NCBI RefSeq assembly: GCF_000516985.1
Contig: NW_006917093.1
Span: forward strand, 5,241,013-5,305,012
Reading direction: 5' to 3'
DNA from: Pestalotiopsis fici W106-1
Taxonomy: Eukaryota; Ascomycota; Sordariomycetes; Amphisphaeriales; Sporocadaceae
Length of the DNA stretch: 64,000 nt
Positions within the stretch are counted from its first letter, which is position 1. Every line of letters starts with the position of its first letter. The translations under genes were made by a program, and so were the position numbers. Positions 1 through 11,266 of the stretch are shown piece after piece. The notes under the pieces are model-generated. The model saw nothing but the letters and a program-made list of their open reading frames with translations, had not been told where the DNA came from and made no database searches.

Positions 1-34
1 TTGGTCACGTCCTCGTCTTCTTCTTGGGAACCAG

Positions 35-42
35 TATAAAAA
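35..42 (+). promoter_or_regulatory. Possible TATA box upstream of the Nudix gene
   Basis: A TATAAAAA stretch lies about 260 bases before the ATG of the Nudix hydrolase gene. If used, it gives a leader of roughly 200-230 nt. The frame upstream of the ATG is open but contains no other ATG, so the start at 299 is not challenged. Function is inferred from sequence alone. Confidence 0.35.
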
Positions 43-298
43 CGCAACAACGACGACCCAGTTGCTTGGCTCCTTCACCAAAGCTTATACTATTTCCCGT
101 TTGTCATACTCGACATTGACTGGGCACGTGAGGCCGCACACAGCATCAGCAACAGCAGCAGCATCTAGCATCGATTCGCAAATTCGCCTTCCTTCATTGC
201 GTATCAGACATTTTTCCAGTTTTGAAATATCATCAACCAAGAGCGGCGCTTCTTTGCACAAGAACAAGCAACATCCATTTGCACACATATTTAGCAAA

Positions 299-1373
299 AT
301 GGCACCTCTGAGCAACCTCGACCTTGCCAAGCAGGTGGATGTGTAAGTGTTCGATTTCGCAGACCCTCAGGTCTCTTGCACCGTATACTCAACCATGTCT
401 TGCCAGTTTCCCATATGATCAAGATGGCATCCTGAAAGCATTCCCAGAACCTCTGTACACCTTGATCCACCGCATCTCTACAGGCAAGGATATCACGCTT
501 GGATATATGCACCCACCCGTGGTACAGTCGCTCCTCTCCATCCCCGAGTCTATCCGGGGGGCTGTAGACGTGGACTCCGAGGCACGCACCATCCGCGCCT
601 TTGATCTGCCTACCGAGGCTGAACGCACCAAGGTCGTCGGCGACGTGATGCAGTACTGGCGGACCCAAGGCACCTGGGAAATTATCAAGAAGTGGAGAAA
701 CGAGCCGTGGCCCGTTTACAGCACCGACGATGGAGAACTGCTTTACAGTGTCGAGAGAGCAGGCGCTGGATTGCTCGGCGTGATGCGCTACGGCGTTCAC
801 ATGACGGCATATGTCAAGGATGACGGGGTCAAGCACGGGATCCGGGTTTGGGTCCCGAGGCGCGCCAGCAACAAGAGCAACTACCCCAGCATGTTGGACA
901 ATACGGTCGCCGGAGGCTTGATGACAGCCGAGGACCCCTACGAGTGCATTATTCGCGAGTCTGATGAGGAAGCTGATTTGCCAGAGTCCCTGATGAGGGA
1001 AAGGTGCCAGCTCGCCGGTACAGTCGTTTATGTTTACGTGACGGACGAGAGGGCTGGTGGAGAAAAGGATCTCATTTATCCCGAGACTCAATGGGTCTAT
1101 GATATTGAGCTACCTGCTGATGTCAAGCCAACACCCAAGGACGGCGAGGTTCAGGAATTTTATCTGTGGACTGTGGACGAGATACAGGAGGCCATGGCCC
1201 GGGGAGAGTTCAAGCCGAACTGCGCCGTGGTGCTCCTGGACTTCTTTATGCGCAGAGGGATCCTGACCCGGGAGAACGAGCCGGACTATGACGAGATACT
1301 CCAGAGGATGCACAGGAAGACGCCCTTCCCTGGTCCGCACAACACGGAGGCCCCGTCCATGTCGCTCCAATAA
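299..1373 (+). CDS. Nudix hydrolase, fungal thiamine-pyrophosphokinase-related (DUF4743 + Nudix)
   Basis: Two exons, 299-342 and 407-1373, give 336 aa. The 64-nt intron starts GTAAGT and ends CCAG. The Nudix box is clear near residue 195: GG, five residues, E, seven residues, then REsdEEa, with the metal-binding acidic cluster intact. The N-terminal half, with a WPVY segment and a following ERAGAGLLG stretch, matches the DUF4743 part of the fungal family related to the C-terminal half of S. pombe Tnr3 and yeast YJR142W. That family hydrolyses oxidised or damaged thiamine diphosphates, a reaction known from the family and not shown here. The start is the first ATG in the frame. Confidence 0.85.
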
Positions 1374-1627
1374 TCTCGCACGATTTGTTGAGAAGAAGAT
1401 CCAGTACGAGCCCTTGGTCTCCTCAGAATTAAGAACATAATTTAAGCACACAGAGCCTTCTGTGATTTTCCGTACGCCTGAACGCCAAGTCTAACTCCCT
1501 TCTCACCATCGCGTGGGCCTCCGAATGCCATGTGTCGTTACACCCCTGTTTGGTATATCCGCGCTGCGTGTGGTTTTCCCTTTTCATGCTGAAGCGGAAA
1601 CGAACACCTTTTCTACGTCGAGATCTT

Positions 1628-2157
1628 CTATTTCTTGACCAGCAGATAGGTGTTGTCGACTCGCAGAGGGAGAAGCTTCTTGGAAGGTCCCTCAAGCATC
1701 ATGAGCAGACCGCCAAATGAAATGTATGCCTTGCTATAAGTTTGAGGGCGAGTCAGCGGCCGATTCAATGGCGTGGCGTTTCTGGAATGAAAATGTTCCA
1801 AGTTTCCAAAACTCACATGCTCTGACCATCAGCACCATCCTCAAACTTGTAAATCTTGCCGTGGCACACGTAGTCGTAGTTGTCCGCCAGGCTGGCCGTC
1901 TCGGTACCGGCCTTGACGTCCCGCCAGCCGCGCTCCTCCTCGCCAGCCTTGCCGTCGAGGCTCAGGGTGGTGGCGAGCACGACGCTCAGCGGGTCGCCCA
2001 CGCGGCAGGGAAAGAGCTCAATGTTGATGTCCAGGGTCATTTGCGTGGCATTGTCGTTGGATGTGGCCGTGATGCGCGCCACGCGGTCGTACTTTGCCTG
2101 ATCGTAGTTTGTCACCACAAAGGTTTCCTCAAAGAGCTGTGCGTCGCCGGACGACAT
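1628..2157 (-). CDS. RPB8: DNA-directed RNA polymerases I, II and III subunit RPABC3 (Rpb8)
   Basis: Two exons on the minus strand, 2157-1817 and 1733-1628, encode 148 aa, the usual Rpb8 length. The intron has GTGAGT and TATAG ends. Family hallmarks are the LTLDINIELFP strand near residue 40, GKIYKFE near residue 106, and the C-terminal segment YISFGGLLMMLEG followed by DNTYLLVKK. Rpb8 is an OB-fold subunit shared by all three nuclear RNA polymerases and sits near the Rpb1 pore. It is divergent from ELP4, with 539 bp between the two start codons. Confidence 0.95.
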
Positions 2158-2696
2158 GGCTGCGGTCTATAAACGAAAAGAGAAAACGGTTGATCGGTTA
2201 CGAAAGGAAGTGGTTCGGTAAGCGTCGGGTGAGTAGTGAGTAGTCTCGTGGTTTGCGACTTTGTATTGGAATGCGCCTGGTTTGACTTATTTTTTTCCGT
2301 ACTCTTTTTTTTTTCTTGCTTCCGAAGCTCAAAAGTTCGACGCTTGAGTCGACGGCTCTGCGGGGCTTCCCGCTGCCACTGGGCAAGCAGCCGCAGCTGG
2401 GTCAGTCTAGGTACTGTAGACAGGGGGTTTGGGGAGAGCTACAGCAGTACAGTGCTTGCGGTTTCCAGGTTCCGCCCATGCGGAATTGGAGATTCAAAAT
2501 TTGAGTGCCCCGCGATGCACCCAGTGACGAAATCCTACATTACTTTTATATGTAGCAGCACTTATACGCAAGACACGATTAAGCATTTTGTAGATTGCGC
2601 ATACGAATCGTTTTTTTTTTTTTATTGAGTTGGTTTCTTCTTTCTGAAGATTATCCTCGCGCGCTTGGTCGAATATAAAGGCCACGAATCTAAGCA

Positions 2697-3913
2697 ATGT
2701 CGCTCCGAAAGAGAAACACCGTCATCAGTACATCTTCATCGGCAGCGGCAGCACAGGCAAAGGTGGAAAATGTATCAGTCCCAGGCCTCAGACCGTCGCC
2801 GCTAGACGGCCGCGTCACTACGTCGACAGGAACTGCGTCATTAGATTCTCTGCTCGCAGGCCATTCTGGACTTCCGCTGGGAACATCATTGCTCGTTGAG
2901 GAGCATGGCACGACCGACTTTGCTGGCATCCTGCTTCGCTACTATGCTGCCGAGGGTCTCGTCCAAGGCCATCAAGTGCATGTACTAGGAATGCATGAAG
3001 GATGGAAGACGGAGCTTCCAGGAATTCTTACCGACTCTAAATCATCCTCAAAATCCGAAGCTGCGGGCGGTGACAAGATGAAGATTGCATGGCGATATGA
3101 GAGTTTAGGATCGGTTGGAACTCCTAGAGGTGAGTTTTAATGAATCGCCACTATATCGTGGTATCATGTCACTGATTCATCACAGATACACCACAAAGAT
3201 CGACCGGCACATCTGCTGGCTCGTCTGGCATCTTTTGTCACTCGTTCGATCTGACAAAACGCCTATCTCCTCAGGATGTCAACGGCCAGATCAGTTTCCA
3301 CCCATCGATGGCTATGCCAGGCGCGAGACCGACGAAGGAGTCTGGATCCCCATTTCAACTGTTTCTCAAGGATCTGGGAACAAGACTTTTGAGCTCTTCG
3401 CCAACATGGGTGCACCGAGTTGTAGTGCCTAATCTCCTGTCTCCGACCATGTACCCGACCTCTCTATGCCGGCCTGAAGAAGTCCTGCAATTCCTGCATG
3501 GTCTGCGAGCTCTTCTTCGGCAGTTTCCAAGAAAGCTGACTGCTATCATAACTCTGCCGCTGTCTCTGTACCCACGAGCCACCGGACTCACAAGATGGAT
3601 GGAGCTGTTGTGCGATGGCGCCCTGGAGCTGATCCCGCTTCAACTCGACAAAGTCCATGCGCCCCCTCCCGATGCCAAGTCCGACTCCAAATCAGATGAG
3701 AAGACGCAAGGTCTCCTCAAAGTACACAGCCTGCCCATCCATCACGAAAAGGGAGGAGGTGGCTCCGACGGCCACACTGGCGAAGATATGGCTTTTAGTC
3801 TGAGCCGGTCCAAAGGTCTCATCATCAAGCCCTTTGTGCTTCCACCCATGCTGGAAGACGAGGAGAAGGAAAAGAATCCGGCTTCTACCACCAAGACGAG
3901 CATCGAGTTTTAG
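2697..3913 (+). CDS. ELP4: Elongator complex protein 4
   Basis: Exons 2697-3129 and 3186-3913 encode 386 aa. The intron starts GTGAGT and ends CACAG, and the phase-1 join creates an Asp codon. Diagnostic segments are PGLRPSPLDGR followed by TSTGTASLDSLLAGHSGLPL near residue 30, the RecA-like core (TDFAGILLRYYAAEG), and FCHSFDLTKRL just after the splice site. Elp4 forms a RecA-fold hexamer with Elp5 and Elp6 that helps Elongator modify wobble uridines in tRNA. The P-loop is degenerate, as in the family. RPB8 lies divergently upstream and SEN34 follows on the same strand. Confidence 0.95.
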
Positions 3914-4006
3914 AGTTTTGACAAACATTCAAAATCCGGCGTGACTTTTAGAGAGATGAGATACTTGTCGGTTGTCTCAAGCCGTCCTGTCTGGTCGATT
4001 TATAGT

Positions 4007-4044
4007 TGACAGTGTCAAGTGGATAAAACCCCACCCTGACACTG
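4007..4044. repeat. Short inverted repeats TGACAnTGTCA and TGACACTG
   Basis: TGACA-G-TGTCA at 4007-4017 is an inverted repeat with a one-base spacer. TGACACTG at 4037-4044 is the reverse complement of CAGTGTCA at 4010-4017. The cluster lies between the ELP4 stop and SEN34. It could be a protein-binding site or part of an RNA hairpin; no binding protein can be named. Confidence 0.35.
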
Positions 4045-4145
4045 TGCCGACCCCACGCCTCCAAATTTTTCTATATTTTCTTCCTAGCTCTGAGCTCTGA
4101 ATCACCTTCTCTTCCTCTTTACTTGTCAAGCATCTCAACCCAAAG

Positions 4146-4350
4146 GTACGTTTGCATTGCGCATTTTTCATTAGTGTTCCCCAAACCACTTGATGACCTG
4201 ATTACACCAAATAATAATCTGTCAATCCCCTGAAAGCGAACATGTTGACACAATTATCAATCCTAAAAACAAATGATCATCACACATTTTCACCTATTTT
4301 TGTCGCAATCTCAATTTCCAAGAAACTTGTGGCTGACTCGGTTGAAACAG
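4146..4350 (+). other. Putative 5'-UTR intron of SEN34
   Basis: A GTACGT donor at 4146, preceded by CCCAAAG, and an AACAG acceptor at 4350 bracket 205 nt. A GCTGAC branch-like sequence lies about 20 nt before the acceptor. The ATG of SEN34 follows 37 nt later. The pattern is typical of leader introns in filamentous fungi but is inferred from signals only. Confidence 0.4.
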
Positions 4351-4387
4351 GAAAGGAAGCTCAGAACTTGACAAACACACAGCTACC

Positions 4388-5413
4388 ATGGCGTCGGACA
4401 GCTCCAGGTCACCCGTCAGGATCTCAAAGGTCACTGATCGGTACCTGCTCTTCGACATTGACGATATCATGTACCTCCGCCGTCACCACAATATCTGCTC
4501 GCCCTTTGTAGGAACCATGCCGCAAGCCCCGTCGCAGAGCGTCTTCATGGGCCTGCCCATTGAGTTGATGGCAGAAGAGGCCATGGTGCTCGTGCGCAAA
4601 AAGGCGGCCTACGTAGTCGACGATGCCGCGTTTCATCCGTCGCGGCTGGCGTCCCCCGACCCCGCTGTGCGCGCTGCCTATCTCCAAGCCATGAAGCAGG
4701 ATGGACTGGGCGCCGCCACCGCCGCACGTGAATACGCAGAGTTTAGAAAGGTACAGGGCCTCAACAAGGCCAAGGCCAAGGGTAAGAAAGCGCAAAAGAC
4801 CAAAGAAGATACGTCGTCCATCACCAGTGCCGGTGCCGTTACCAGCTCCAAAGAGCCAGACAATGCTGCAGCAGAAGCAGCAGCCTCTGTAGATGAAGAG
4901 TTGAACCTCTTTGATTCGTCGGATTCCCAAGTGACCAAGCAGGCCAACAAGCCCAAAGCATCGGTAGCGGCCATTGAACCTTTTGCCATTACGCCCGTCA
5001 CTAGCGGCGCATTGATGGACCCCCCGCCGTCCGTGGACGAGGAAGAGGATACCGCGTCGCTGGTTGATGCTCCCCGCGGCTACCCCCTCTATGCTCACCT
5101 CCACGATCATGGCTACTACATGATGCCTGGTCTGCGGTTTGGCTGTGACTACAATGTCTATCCTGGTGACCCCCTGAGATACCACAGTCACTTTCAAGCG
5201 ACGCATTATGGCTGGAATGACGAGATTAAGCTGCTGGACATTGTTGGCGGTGGAAGACTAGGCACCAATGTCAAGAAGGCTTACTTGATAGGCGGTGCAA
5301 CTGCTGGCGAGGGCAAGACGAGCGGTGAGGTCGTCGGTGGGCATGGGGTCAAGGCAACCAGTGCCACTGGACCTCCAGTCAGAGCTTTCAGCATTGAATG
5401 GGCTGCCATGTAA
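4388..5413 (+). CDS. SEN34: tRNA-splicing endonuclease subunit Sen34
   Basis: A single exon of 341 aa. The C-terminal nuclease domain has the family core GYYMMPGLRFGCDYNVYPGD followed by PLRYHSHF. The catalytic triad is visible: Tyr near 258 (VYPGD), His near 266 (RYHSH) and Lys 296/297 (NVKKAYL). The N-terminal part (residues 10-110) is the usual Sen34 N-lobe, with YLLFDIDDIMYLRR. A Lys/Ala-rich linker and an acidic segment fill residues 120-235. Sen34 cuts the 3' splice site of pre-tRNA within the Sen2-Sen15-Sen34-Sen54 enzyme. The tRNA-Gln at 14.8 kb in this window carries an intron that would be a substrate. Confidence 0.95.
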   Translation: MASDSSRSPVRISKVTDRYLLFDIDDIMYLRRHHNICSPFVGTMPQAPSQSVFMGLPIELMAEEAMVLVRKKAAYVVDDAAFHPSRLASPDPAVRAAYLQAMKQDGLGAATAAREYAEFRKVQGLNKAKAKGKKAQKTKEDTSSITSAGAVTSSKEPDNAAAEAAASVDEELNLFDSSDSQVTKQANKPKASVAAIEPFAITPVTSGALMDPPPSVDEEEDTASLVDAPRGYPLYAHLHDHGYYMMPGLRFGCDYNVYPGDPLRYHSHFQATHYGWNDEIKLLDIVGGGRLGTNVKKAYLIGGATAGEGKTSGEVVGGHGVKATSATGPPVRAFSIEWAAM

Positions 5414-5775
5414 TAGCGTTGCTACTCTAGATATCCTCAATATAAACCACTGCTCAAACCATACCATGCATTTCACCACTAGCATTTGTCTGTGAGAATA
5501 GACTGTTCATCCTTGGCGTCCTCAACAAAGTAAATTTAGACGCAAAATGGAATATGTACCGAAGGGCATGTGTCTATTAGGACAGCTTTCTGCGCCCAAC
5601 ATGACTGGATTGACCAAGTTGGCCAAAAAGCTCTCCTACGCTGTGTTGTGTATAAAAACCTGAAAAACCAAAATGTCCCAACTCCTTAGCAATGATTGAT
5701 TCCCCTTGGCCATTGGACAGCTTGTGCCAAACAAACTAAAGCCTTCCATAATACAAAAACCTTCCGTCCGCTTGA

Positions 5776-8685
5776 TCAAGGCACGTAGATCCTTGAGAAG
5801 CTAATCACTTCACGTCGACAACATACACATTTATCAAAGTTATTCATGGCTAACGTGACACGACACTCATCGCAGAGACTCAGGCATCGGCAAGGCCAGA
5901 CAATTACCGTTCGGGGCGAGCTGTGACAGACAACGCACTGCGGACCGCCGTCGCCACCATTCTCGTCCAGGCCAGCCCAAGAGCCCGTGTTCTCCTGGCC
6001 GCTGTTATCGATCTCGTAAATGTCTGGCCTTCGGCGAGGCGCCGTACGCCGGGAAATGATCAGCTGTTCGAGTAGTTCAGCCTCTTCTTCGGGTGTCATT
6101 CTACGGTTTCGGTCTCGGCCAGCTGTAACCGCGGTGGTCAGGAGACGGGTGCGCTGTGCTGCCTGCTGACGAGCGTATGCAGAGCGCGTCATGATACGGT
6201 CACTTGTCAGGTGTGCGGCTAGTGCCTGGGCCTCTTGTCGCTCATCCGCCGTCATGGGGTTTAGCAAGCGAGCAAGATCGCTCATCGTGATACTAGCCTC
6301 GGATGGCGTCGGCTCTCTAGTAGCAAAACGAGACTGCTGTGTCGGGGTACGTTGGCCATCGTCGAGATCATCTTCCTCGTCTTCCCAAGGATATTGATCA
6401 CGCGTGTTGAAGCCTACGTCACTGCTTGCAACGCTGTCAATCAAGCTGGTCGTGTCCCAGTCATCAGCGTCCGATTCAGGTTCCCAGGCGCCGCTTGTGT
6501 CGGCACTTCCCCATAGGGCGCCATGTGTCCATGACTGATAGAGCCGTTTATCAATATCTGCCCATGAAATGTTGGCAGTCTCGGGGGTATGCCGAAGGCG
6601 CATCATCATCTCAGACTCAACATCAGCATCCTCATCATTAAAGAGCATGTCCTGAGCGCCTTGTCTGCTCGAACTAGCCTCCTCGGTGTTTCTTGTCTCC
6701 GCCTCCTCTTTCCTGGTCTTCTTAGGTCGGCGTGATAGCCACAGGAGAAAACGTGGCTGTGCCCTGATACCAATTCGCGCAAGGGCTCTTAGCATCAGTA
6801 GTGACGACCACCGGAGAATCAATCGATTGATGTTGATGATGAAGTCCATAGCCAGGATCCATCGTGAGCTGCGCTCAATGGCTCCTACACCATCCTTCGC
6901 CCGCTTATCTCCTGCCCTGGCCTTTGGCAGTTTTTGCGCAGCACGCTCTCTTGCATAACCACTGGAGGCATTGACTTGGTCATCCTTGACTGGAATCAGA
7001 CCGATTGTCCCCGCCTGGTCATAACGAGAGTCCCCAAGACTTGATCCAGTCCATTGCATGCGGAATTTTTCCAATTCTTTGAAGCGCTCTTCCTCCAGCC
7101 AGGTCAGTTGCTTGACATTGACACGGCGATCCTCGTTCAAATAAACAGCTTCGCTAGCCATTGTAATCACTCCAAACCCGATTCTGAGTAGAGCAGTATA
7201 GAAATCCATGTCCCTGCTCACACGTATATCGGAGAGCGAAATATTTGCTTGCATATTTTCGTGGGCTGAGCGCAAGCGCTGGTAGAAGTTGAGCTGCCGG
7301 ACATTTTCCATTCCGTCAGGAGGAGAAAGCGCCGACAGAACAAGTGCAATGCCGTAAATAAAAGCACAAATGAAGATGCCGGTAAATACCATGACATGGG
7401 GGATGAACCCTATAATACACACCGTCGGGAATCTAAAGAGACCCATGCTCGATGGGTCGTCCAGAGAAAAGTTGAACGCCTCGTACACAATGCTGCTCAT
7501 AAAACATAGAGCCCAGAATCCAGTATTCAAGAGGCGAAAGCGCGACTGAAGATTGAACACACCCAAGAGGTGGCTTGTCACATGGCTCATGGCAGAAAGG
7601 AAAGCGACCAGGAGAACCTCGGGTGGAGTATTGACACGCTTCATGATCATGGATCGTGAGATGGCAATGCTGGTTCCTGTTGACCCTTGGGTAAGAGTGA
7701 CGTTTGCGGTACCGCTGCTGGAGAACAAACCCCAGCCAAGCTGGTTACTGACGGCAGCGTCGGCCTCGGCGAAAGCCAGCGAGTGCTCAAAAAGTGTCAT
7801 GCCCGTCTCAACGGCCACCGGCCGGCCCTGCACGGCACACGACACGGTTTCGAGAAAGTGGCTCAGACAGAAAGTTCCAAAGAGCGGCCATAGCAGCGAC
7901 AATGATCCTTGCAGCTCGGCAGGGTAGACCTGGTCGTCGTCTGGAACCATATTTACAGCCCGGCATGAGTCTAGGTCGCTGGCGCCCAACAGCAATGTTG
8001 AGCTGATGGTATGCAGATAGCCTCCGGGCTCGGTAAACATGAGGTCAGATGACTTGCTCGCGTTGCCCCAGCGCATCTCTGAAAAGTCTGGCGATGTTTG
8101 GCATTGTATCGACTGCAGCAGCTGTTGGGCCTGGAAGAGAAAGAGGACAAGCGGTAGAAAGCGGAGAAAGAGCCGAACATGCCAGCCCAAGCGAAGTCTG
8201 CGCCGGCTTGCGGCAAAGATGTGTGTTCTGTTCAGTATGATAGCCATGGCCACACAGCAGAGCGCCCATTTGCTAGTGGCATAGCTGAAGACGCTTCCCA
8301 GGCCCTTTGCCCCTTCCAAGCTCAGTCGAGACGCCATAGCCGCAGGGTCCTGGTCGACCAGTTCAGCGGCGGCTGCGGCGGCAACGGAGGCATCGGCAGC
8401 AACGTTGGCAGTGGTGCTTCCGGCGGCGGTGGTAAGAAACAAATCGGAGCCGGTCGGATCGGGTAGTACTCGTTGGCCAAAGCCGTCCACAGTATCTGCG
8501 TAAGACATGATGGAACCAAGCTTGGTCAGCATCCTAGGTCCGGCAAGAAAGAGGTCTTCGGCATAGCGGCTGACGTTGACGGGTAGTCTCAAGTGTTGTA
8601 GCGTCCACTGCGTGAGGTTATGGAGCATGCTCGCGTTATCGAATGCCGTGGGCGCAGGCACGACAGCGGCCCCTGGAGATGCCAT
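5776..8685 (-). CDS. ASI1/ASI3-type polytopic membrane RING E3 ubiquitin ligase
   Basis: One uninterrupted exon of 969 aa. Hydrophobic spans lie near residues 139-151, 171-190, 261-280, 355-375, 389-402 and 420-452, followed by a long hydrophilic tail. The last 55 residues form a RING-like zinc finger: CVVC, then WPCRC, LCDEC and a final CVCC. The position normally held by His is Cys, as in the Asi-type RING-HC variant. Yeast Asi1 and Asi3 are inner-nuclear-membrane ligases that remove latent Stp transcription factors and stray membrane proteins; the same role here is inference. MTR3 lies upstream on the same strand, with 1.2 kb between. Confidence 0.8.
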   Translation of the reverse strand: MASPGAAVVPAPTAFDNASMLHNLTQWTLQHLRLPVNVSRYAEDLFLAGPRMLTKLGSIMSYADTVDGFGQRVLPDPTGSDLFLTTAAGSTTANVAADASVAAAAAAELVDQDPAAMASRLSLEGAKGLGSVFSYATSKWALCCVAMAIILNRTHIFAASRRRLRLGWHVRLFLRFLPLVLFLFQAQQLLQSIQCQTSPDFSEMRWGNASKSSDLMFTEPGGYLHTISSTLLLGASDLDSCRAVNMVPDDDQVYPAELQGSLSLLWPLFGTFCLSHFLETVSCAVQGRPVAVETGMTLFEHSLAFAEADAAVSNQLGWGLFSSSGTANVTLTQGSTGTSIAISRSMIMKRVNTPPEVLLVAFLSAMSHVTSHLLGVFNLQSRFRLLNTGFWALCFMSSIVYEAFNFSLDDPSSMGLFRFPTVCIIGFIPHVMVFTGIFICAFIYGIALVLSALSPPDGMENVRQLNFYQRLRSAHENMQANISLSDIRVSRDMDFYTALLRIGFGVITMASEAVYLNEDRRVNVKQLTWLEEERFKELEKFRMQWTGSSLGDSRYDQAGTIGLIPVKDDQVNASSGYARERAAQKLPKARAGDKRAKDGVGAIERSSRWILAMDFIININRLILRWSSLLMLRALARIGIRAQPRFLLWLSRRPKKTRKEEAETRNTEEASSSRQGAQDMLFNDEDADVESEMMMRLRHTPETANISWADIDKRLYQSWTHGALWGSADTSGAWEPESDADDWDTTSLIDSVASSDVGFNTRDQYPWEDEEDDLDDGQRTPTQQSRFATREPTPSEASITMSDLARLLNPMTADERQEAQALAAHLTSDRIMTRSAYARQQAAQRTRLLTTAVTAGRDRNRRMTPEEEAELLEQLIISRRTAPRRRPDIYEIDNSGQENTGSWAGLDENGGDGGPQCVVCHSSPRTVIVWPCRCLSLCDECRVTLAMNNFDKCVCCRREVISFSRIYVP

Positions 8686-9885
8686 GGTGCATTCGTCGTT
8701 GCCCGTACCCGTGCGTGCCGGGAGCGCTCACTCTACAGCGATAGGACAAACGTCACTGGCGGGCTGTTATGCAAGCGATGATCGGACGGATCTAGTCAGA
8801 TTGCTGATGCTCGTGGAAACTGGTACTGCATTTTTGATTTCGTTGTACTACACGAGACGATGCAACACGGAGCGCATACACTCGAACGGAGGTGTGTAGG
8901 CGTAAGTAAACAAGCTATGTTGTTTGTGCCTGGAAGGTGTTTGGGGCAGGTGTAGTTAGTGGTGGGTATCGAAGGATTCCGAGGGATGGAGCAACTTCAG
9001 AGCGGGAGGGCAAGTTCAAGCTGGCTGAGATGAGATTACAATCACCGAAGAAAGCTCCATGCAGGTAAGCTTATTAGACAGACACACCCACATATATTGA
9101 GAGGGGGTGAATTTGGGGTCCCTTTCTACCTCGATTGATTGAAACCCCAGAACAGGATGGACCATTGACTCTTCGACATGTGCCTCGTCTCTTCTAGTCC
9201 GGAATGTCGGGTCGAACTTGCTTTCCGCAGCGCGTTTTACAACGCGTGTAATGCGCTGCAACTTGCACCGTCGGGCGCTAATTTTAGGCCCATGAATCCG
9301 CTAATGGTTATATGATACTGGGCGCTGAACTAATTGTAAAACATTTCCCACCTTGATATGAGTATTTGGAGTTGAAGTGCACGATTGTTGCATTGTCCCG
9401 GGGATGTATCTATCTGTCGCAATGATTCCGAAAGAACTCATTATAACAATGAATTCCTACCAACAGGCAGCAAGACTCTATCGAGTGTAGAGGGGCGATA
9501 TCATACCAACATTCCATCCTTCGTTATCCGCCATTCCCTCGATGAAGGACATCTGATTCTTCTATAGGGTAGACAATGCAGAGGTATAATCTTGCGGACT
9601 CGGGATAAGCGCTCCAAAAAAGCATATTCGCTTCTAGTCCTTGTCTTTCCAACATCATACCTGATCAGTGCTGATGTGGCCGACGCAACAAATGTTGGAC
9701 CTTCAAAGCCAAGGTAACAATTCTCCTTTACACCATCAGCCAGATCCAGGTAAAACAGGCGAATTGCCTACAATCATTTGTGCAGGCCGTGAGGTCAAGG
9801 GTCTTTTCCTGTTTTGAGTTGAATTGGCCCCGATTTCCAGACGTCGTGCTTGTATATTTCATCTCTATTACAACACCACGCACTC
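8686..9885. other. Intergenic region between the ASI-like ligase start and the MTR3 stop
   Basis: About 1.2 kb with no open frame that has convincing codon usage, splice signals or motifs. It should contain the promoter of the ligase and the 3' region of MTR3. I see no RNA gene or repeat in it. Confidence 0.5.
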
Positions 9886-10822
9886 TCAGGTAGCTTCTTG
9901 CCCCTTCTTGGCCGTTTCACTCAGAGCTTGCACTATCACTCTGTTGGCGCTCCGGCTAGCCACCATACTTCGTTCGAGCATAGTGTTGTAAACCATGAAA
10001 TCGCCGCCAGGAAGCTGTCCTTTGAACCATAAATTCGTCACCTCGTCTCGTGAGGGCAGGTATGCCACACAGCAAGCGGCCAAGATCTTTTGGTTCTCAG
10101 CCACGATGGGGTCCACAATGATACTCGGCACTTGACCGTCCTTCTTGGAAACCAGGGCCGCGACACCTCCAGCCACAGTATCCACGCAGTCAATGCCGGC
10201 ATCTGCGATTGCTGCGGAGGCAACGGTAATACAGCCGCTCAACACATTCATCATCTCCCAGTTCTCATCGTCTTGGTTGTGGGGGGCGTCGCGATCTTGG
10301 TCGCCTTCGACTATCGTAACAATGATGTCAACACCACTTTTTGGCCATCGATCTGCAATGATGGCACCGCGCAAGGCAGTCTCCAAATGTACGCCCAAGT
10401 CACGTTCGCTCGAGTCCCTCAAGTATCCACGCCGTGTCCTAGTTGCAAATGGAGCGTACTTGACATGCGTAGTCAGAATGATATGAGGCGAAAACGGCGC
10501 CGATCGAGGGAGAGCCCTTGGGCCGTGTACGGTACATGAAAGCTTCAGATTCGATCTGTGAGGGTGACCCGGGCGGCTTTCGAGTTCGAGGTAGGCTGAC
10601 CCAGAGGCTGAGGGAGTTATGCCGGTTTTCAAGTCTAATATAGGTGGTGAGCAAAGGCGTGAAGAAACAAGGGAGGATATTGCCTGAGAAAATGAATCAT
10701 CACCACTTACAGATCTTGCGAATAGAGTCGGACTCTCTGGGTCTCGGCCTGGCAGGTGCATGGACAAATACCGGCGGTGTCGTGGTTCCGACTGGCCCAT
10801 TGATCCTCCTACGGTCAGCCAT
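9886..10822 (-). CDS. MTR3: Exosome complex component MTR3 (RNase PH fold)
   Basis: Exons 10822-10711 and 10634-9886 encode 286 aa. The intron has GTAAGT and ATTAG ends, and the join restores the family sequence IRKIYLKTGITPSASGSAYL. The rest is an RNase-PH-like domain with the LSCTVHGP strand, the RDLGVHLETALRGAI helix and the C-terminal DCVDTVAGGVAAL segment. Mtr3 is one of six inactive PH-domain proteins that form the exosome ring; catalytic phosphorolytic residues are not expected. The ATG at 10822 starts MADRRRINGP, a typical N-terminus. A long upstream reading of exon 2 in its own frame is an artefact of ignoring the intron. Confidence 0.93.
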
Positions 10823-11266
10823 GGTATCTGTTGTGTGCTTGATCGGCGCTGCGACTGGAATGCTATCGCAGCAAAAGACGGCCAAAAATTCACGTTTGCA
10901 CTATGTTACTTTTCTAGAGCTCGTCGAAAGAATTGCAGGGATCAAATGCCAGAAAAGCCACCCAACCAAGCTACCTAGGTACCTACCCCACTATCTATCG
11001 ACTTATCCACCAGCCCACCACGGAACCAATTACGCACCGGCCACCGGCCACAATTGTCGCCTACCTCCAAATCGATTTTTCTTGAGCTTGGAAATTTTTT
11101 GAGCCTCTTCCTTTCTACCTTTACCAACATCTCTACCTCCAGGACCTCGACACGCGACTATCGCCGCCTCCCATGGGAACGCAGTGATTGCACCATTCGC
11201 GACAAGTGCTCAAAAGGATTATCTTGAGCCCTGAATGATCTGACCGACAACTGCGCCCTTGCCAGA
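10823..11266. other. Divergent intergenic region with a TACCTAGGTACCTACC motif
   Basis: Holds the MTR3 promoter. At 10971-10988 it carries CTACCTAGGTACCTACC, one of many copies of a TACCTAGGTA-type palindrome scattered through intergenic DNA in this window. No coding signal is seen. Confidence 0.45.

Noticed and set aside
62..298. N-terminal extension of the Nudix protein resembling a mitochondrial presequence
   Set aside because: The upstream frame is open but begins at TTG; the only ATG is at 299, so the extension is not translated by normal initiation.
2236..2628. Plus-strand open frame in the RPB8-ELP4 intergenic region
   Set aside because: Poly-T driven Phe runs, no motif, and it lies across the divergent promoter of two well-defined genes.
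4424..5206. Long minus-strand frame opposite SEN34
   Set aside because: It is the mirror of the SEN34 coding frame in GC-rich sequence, without motifs.
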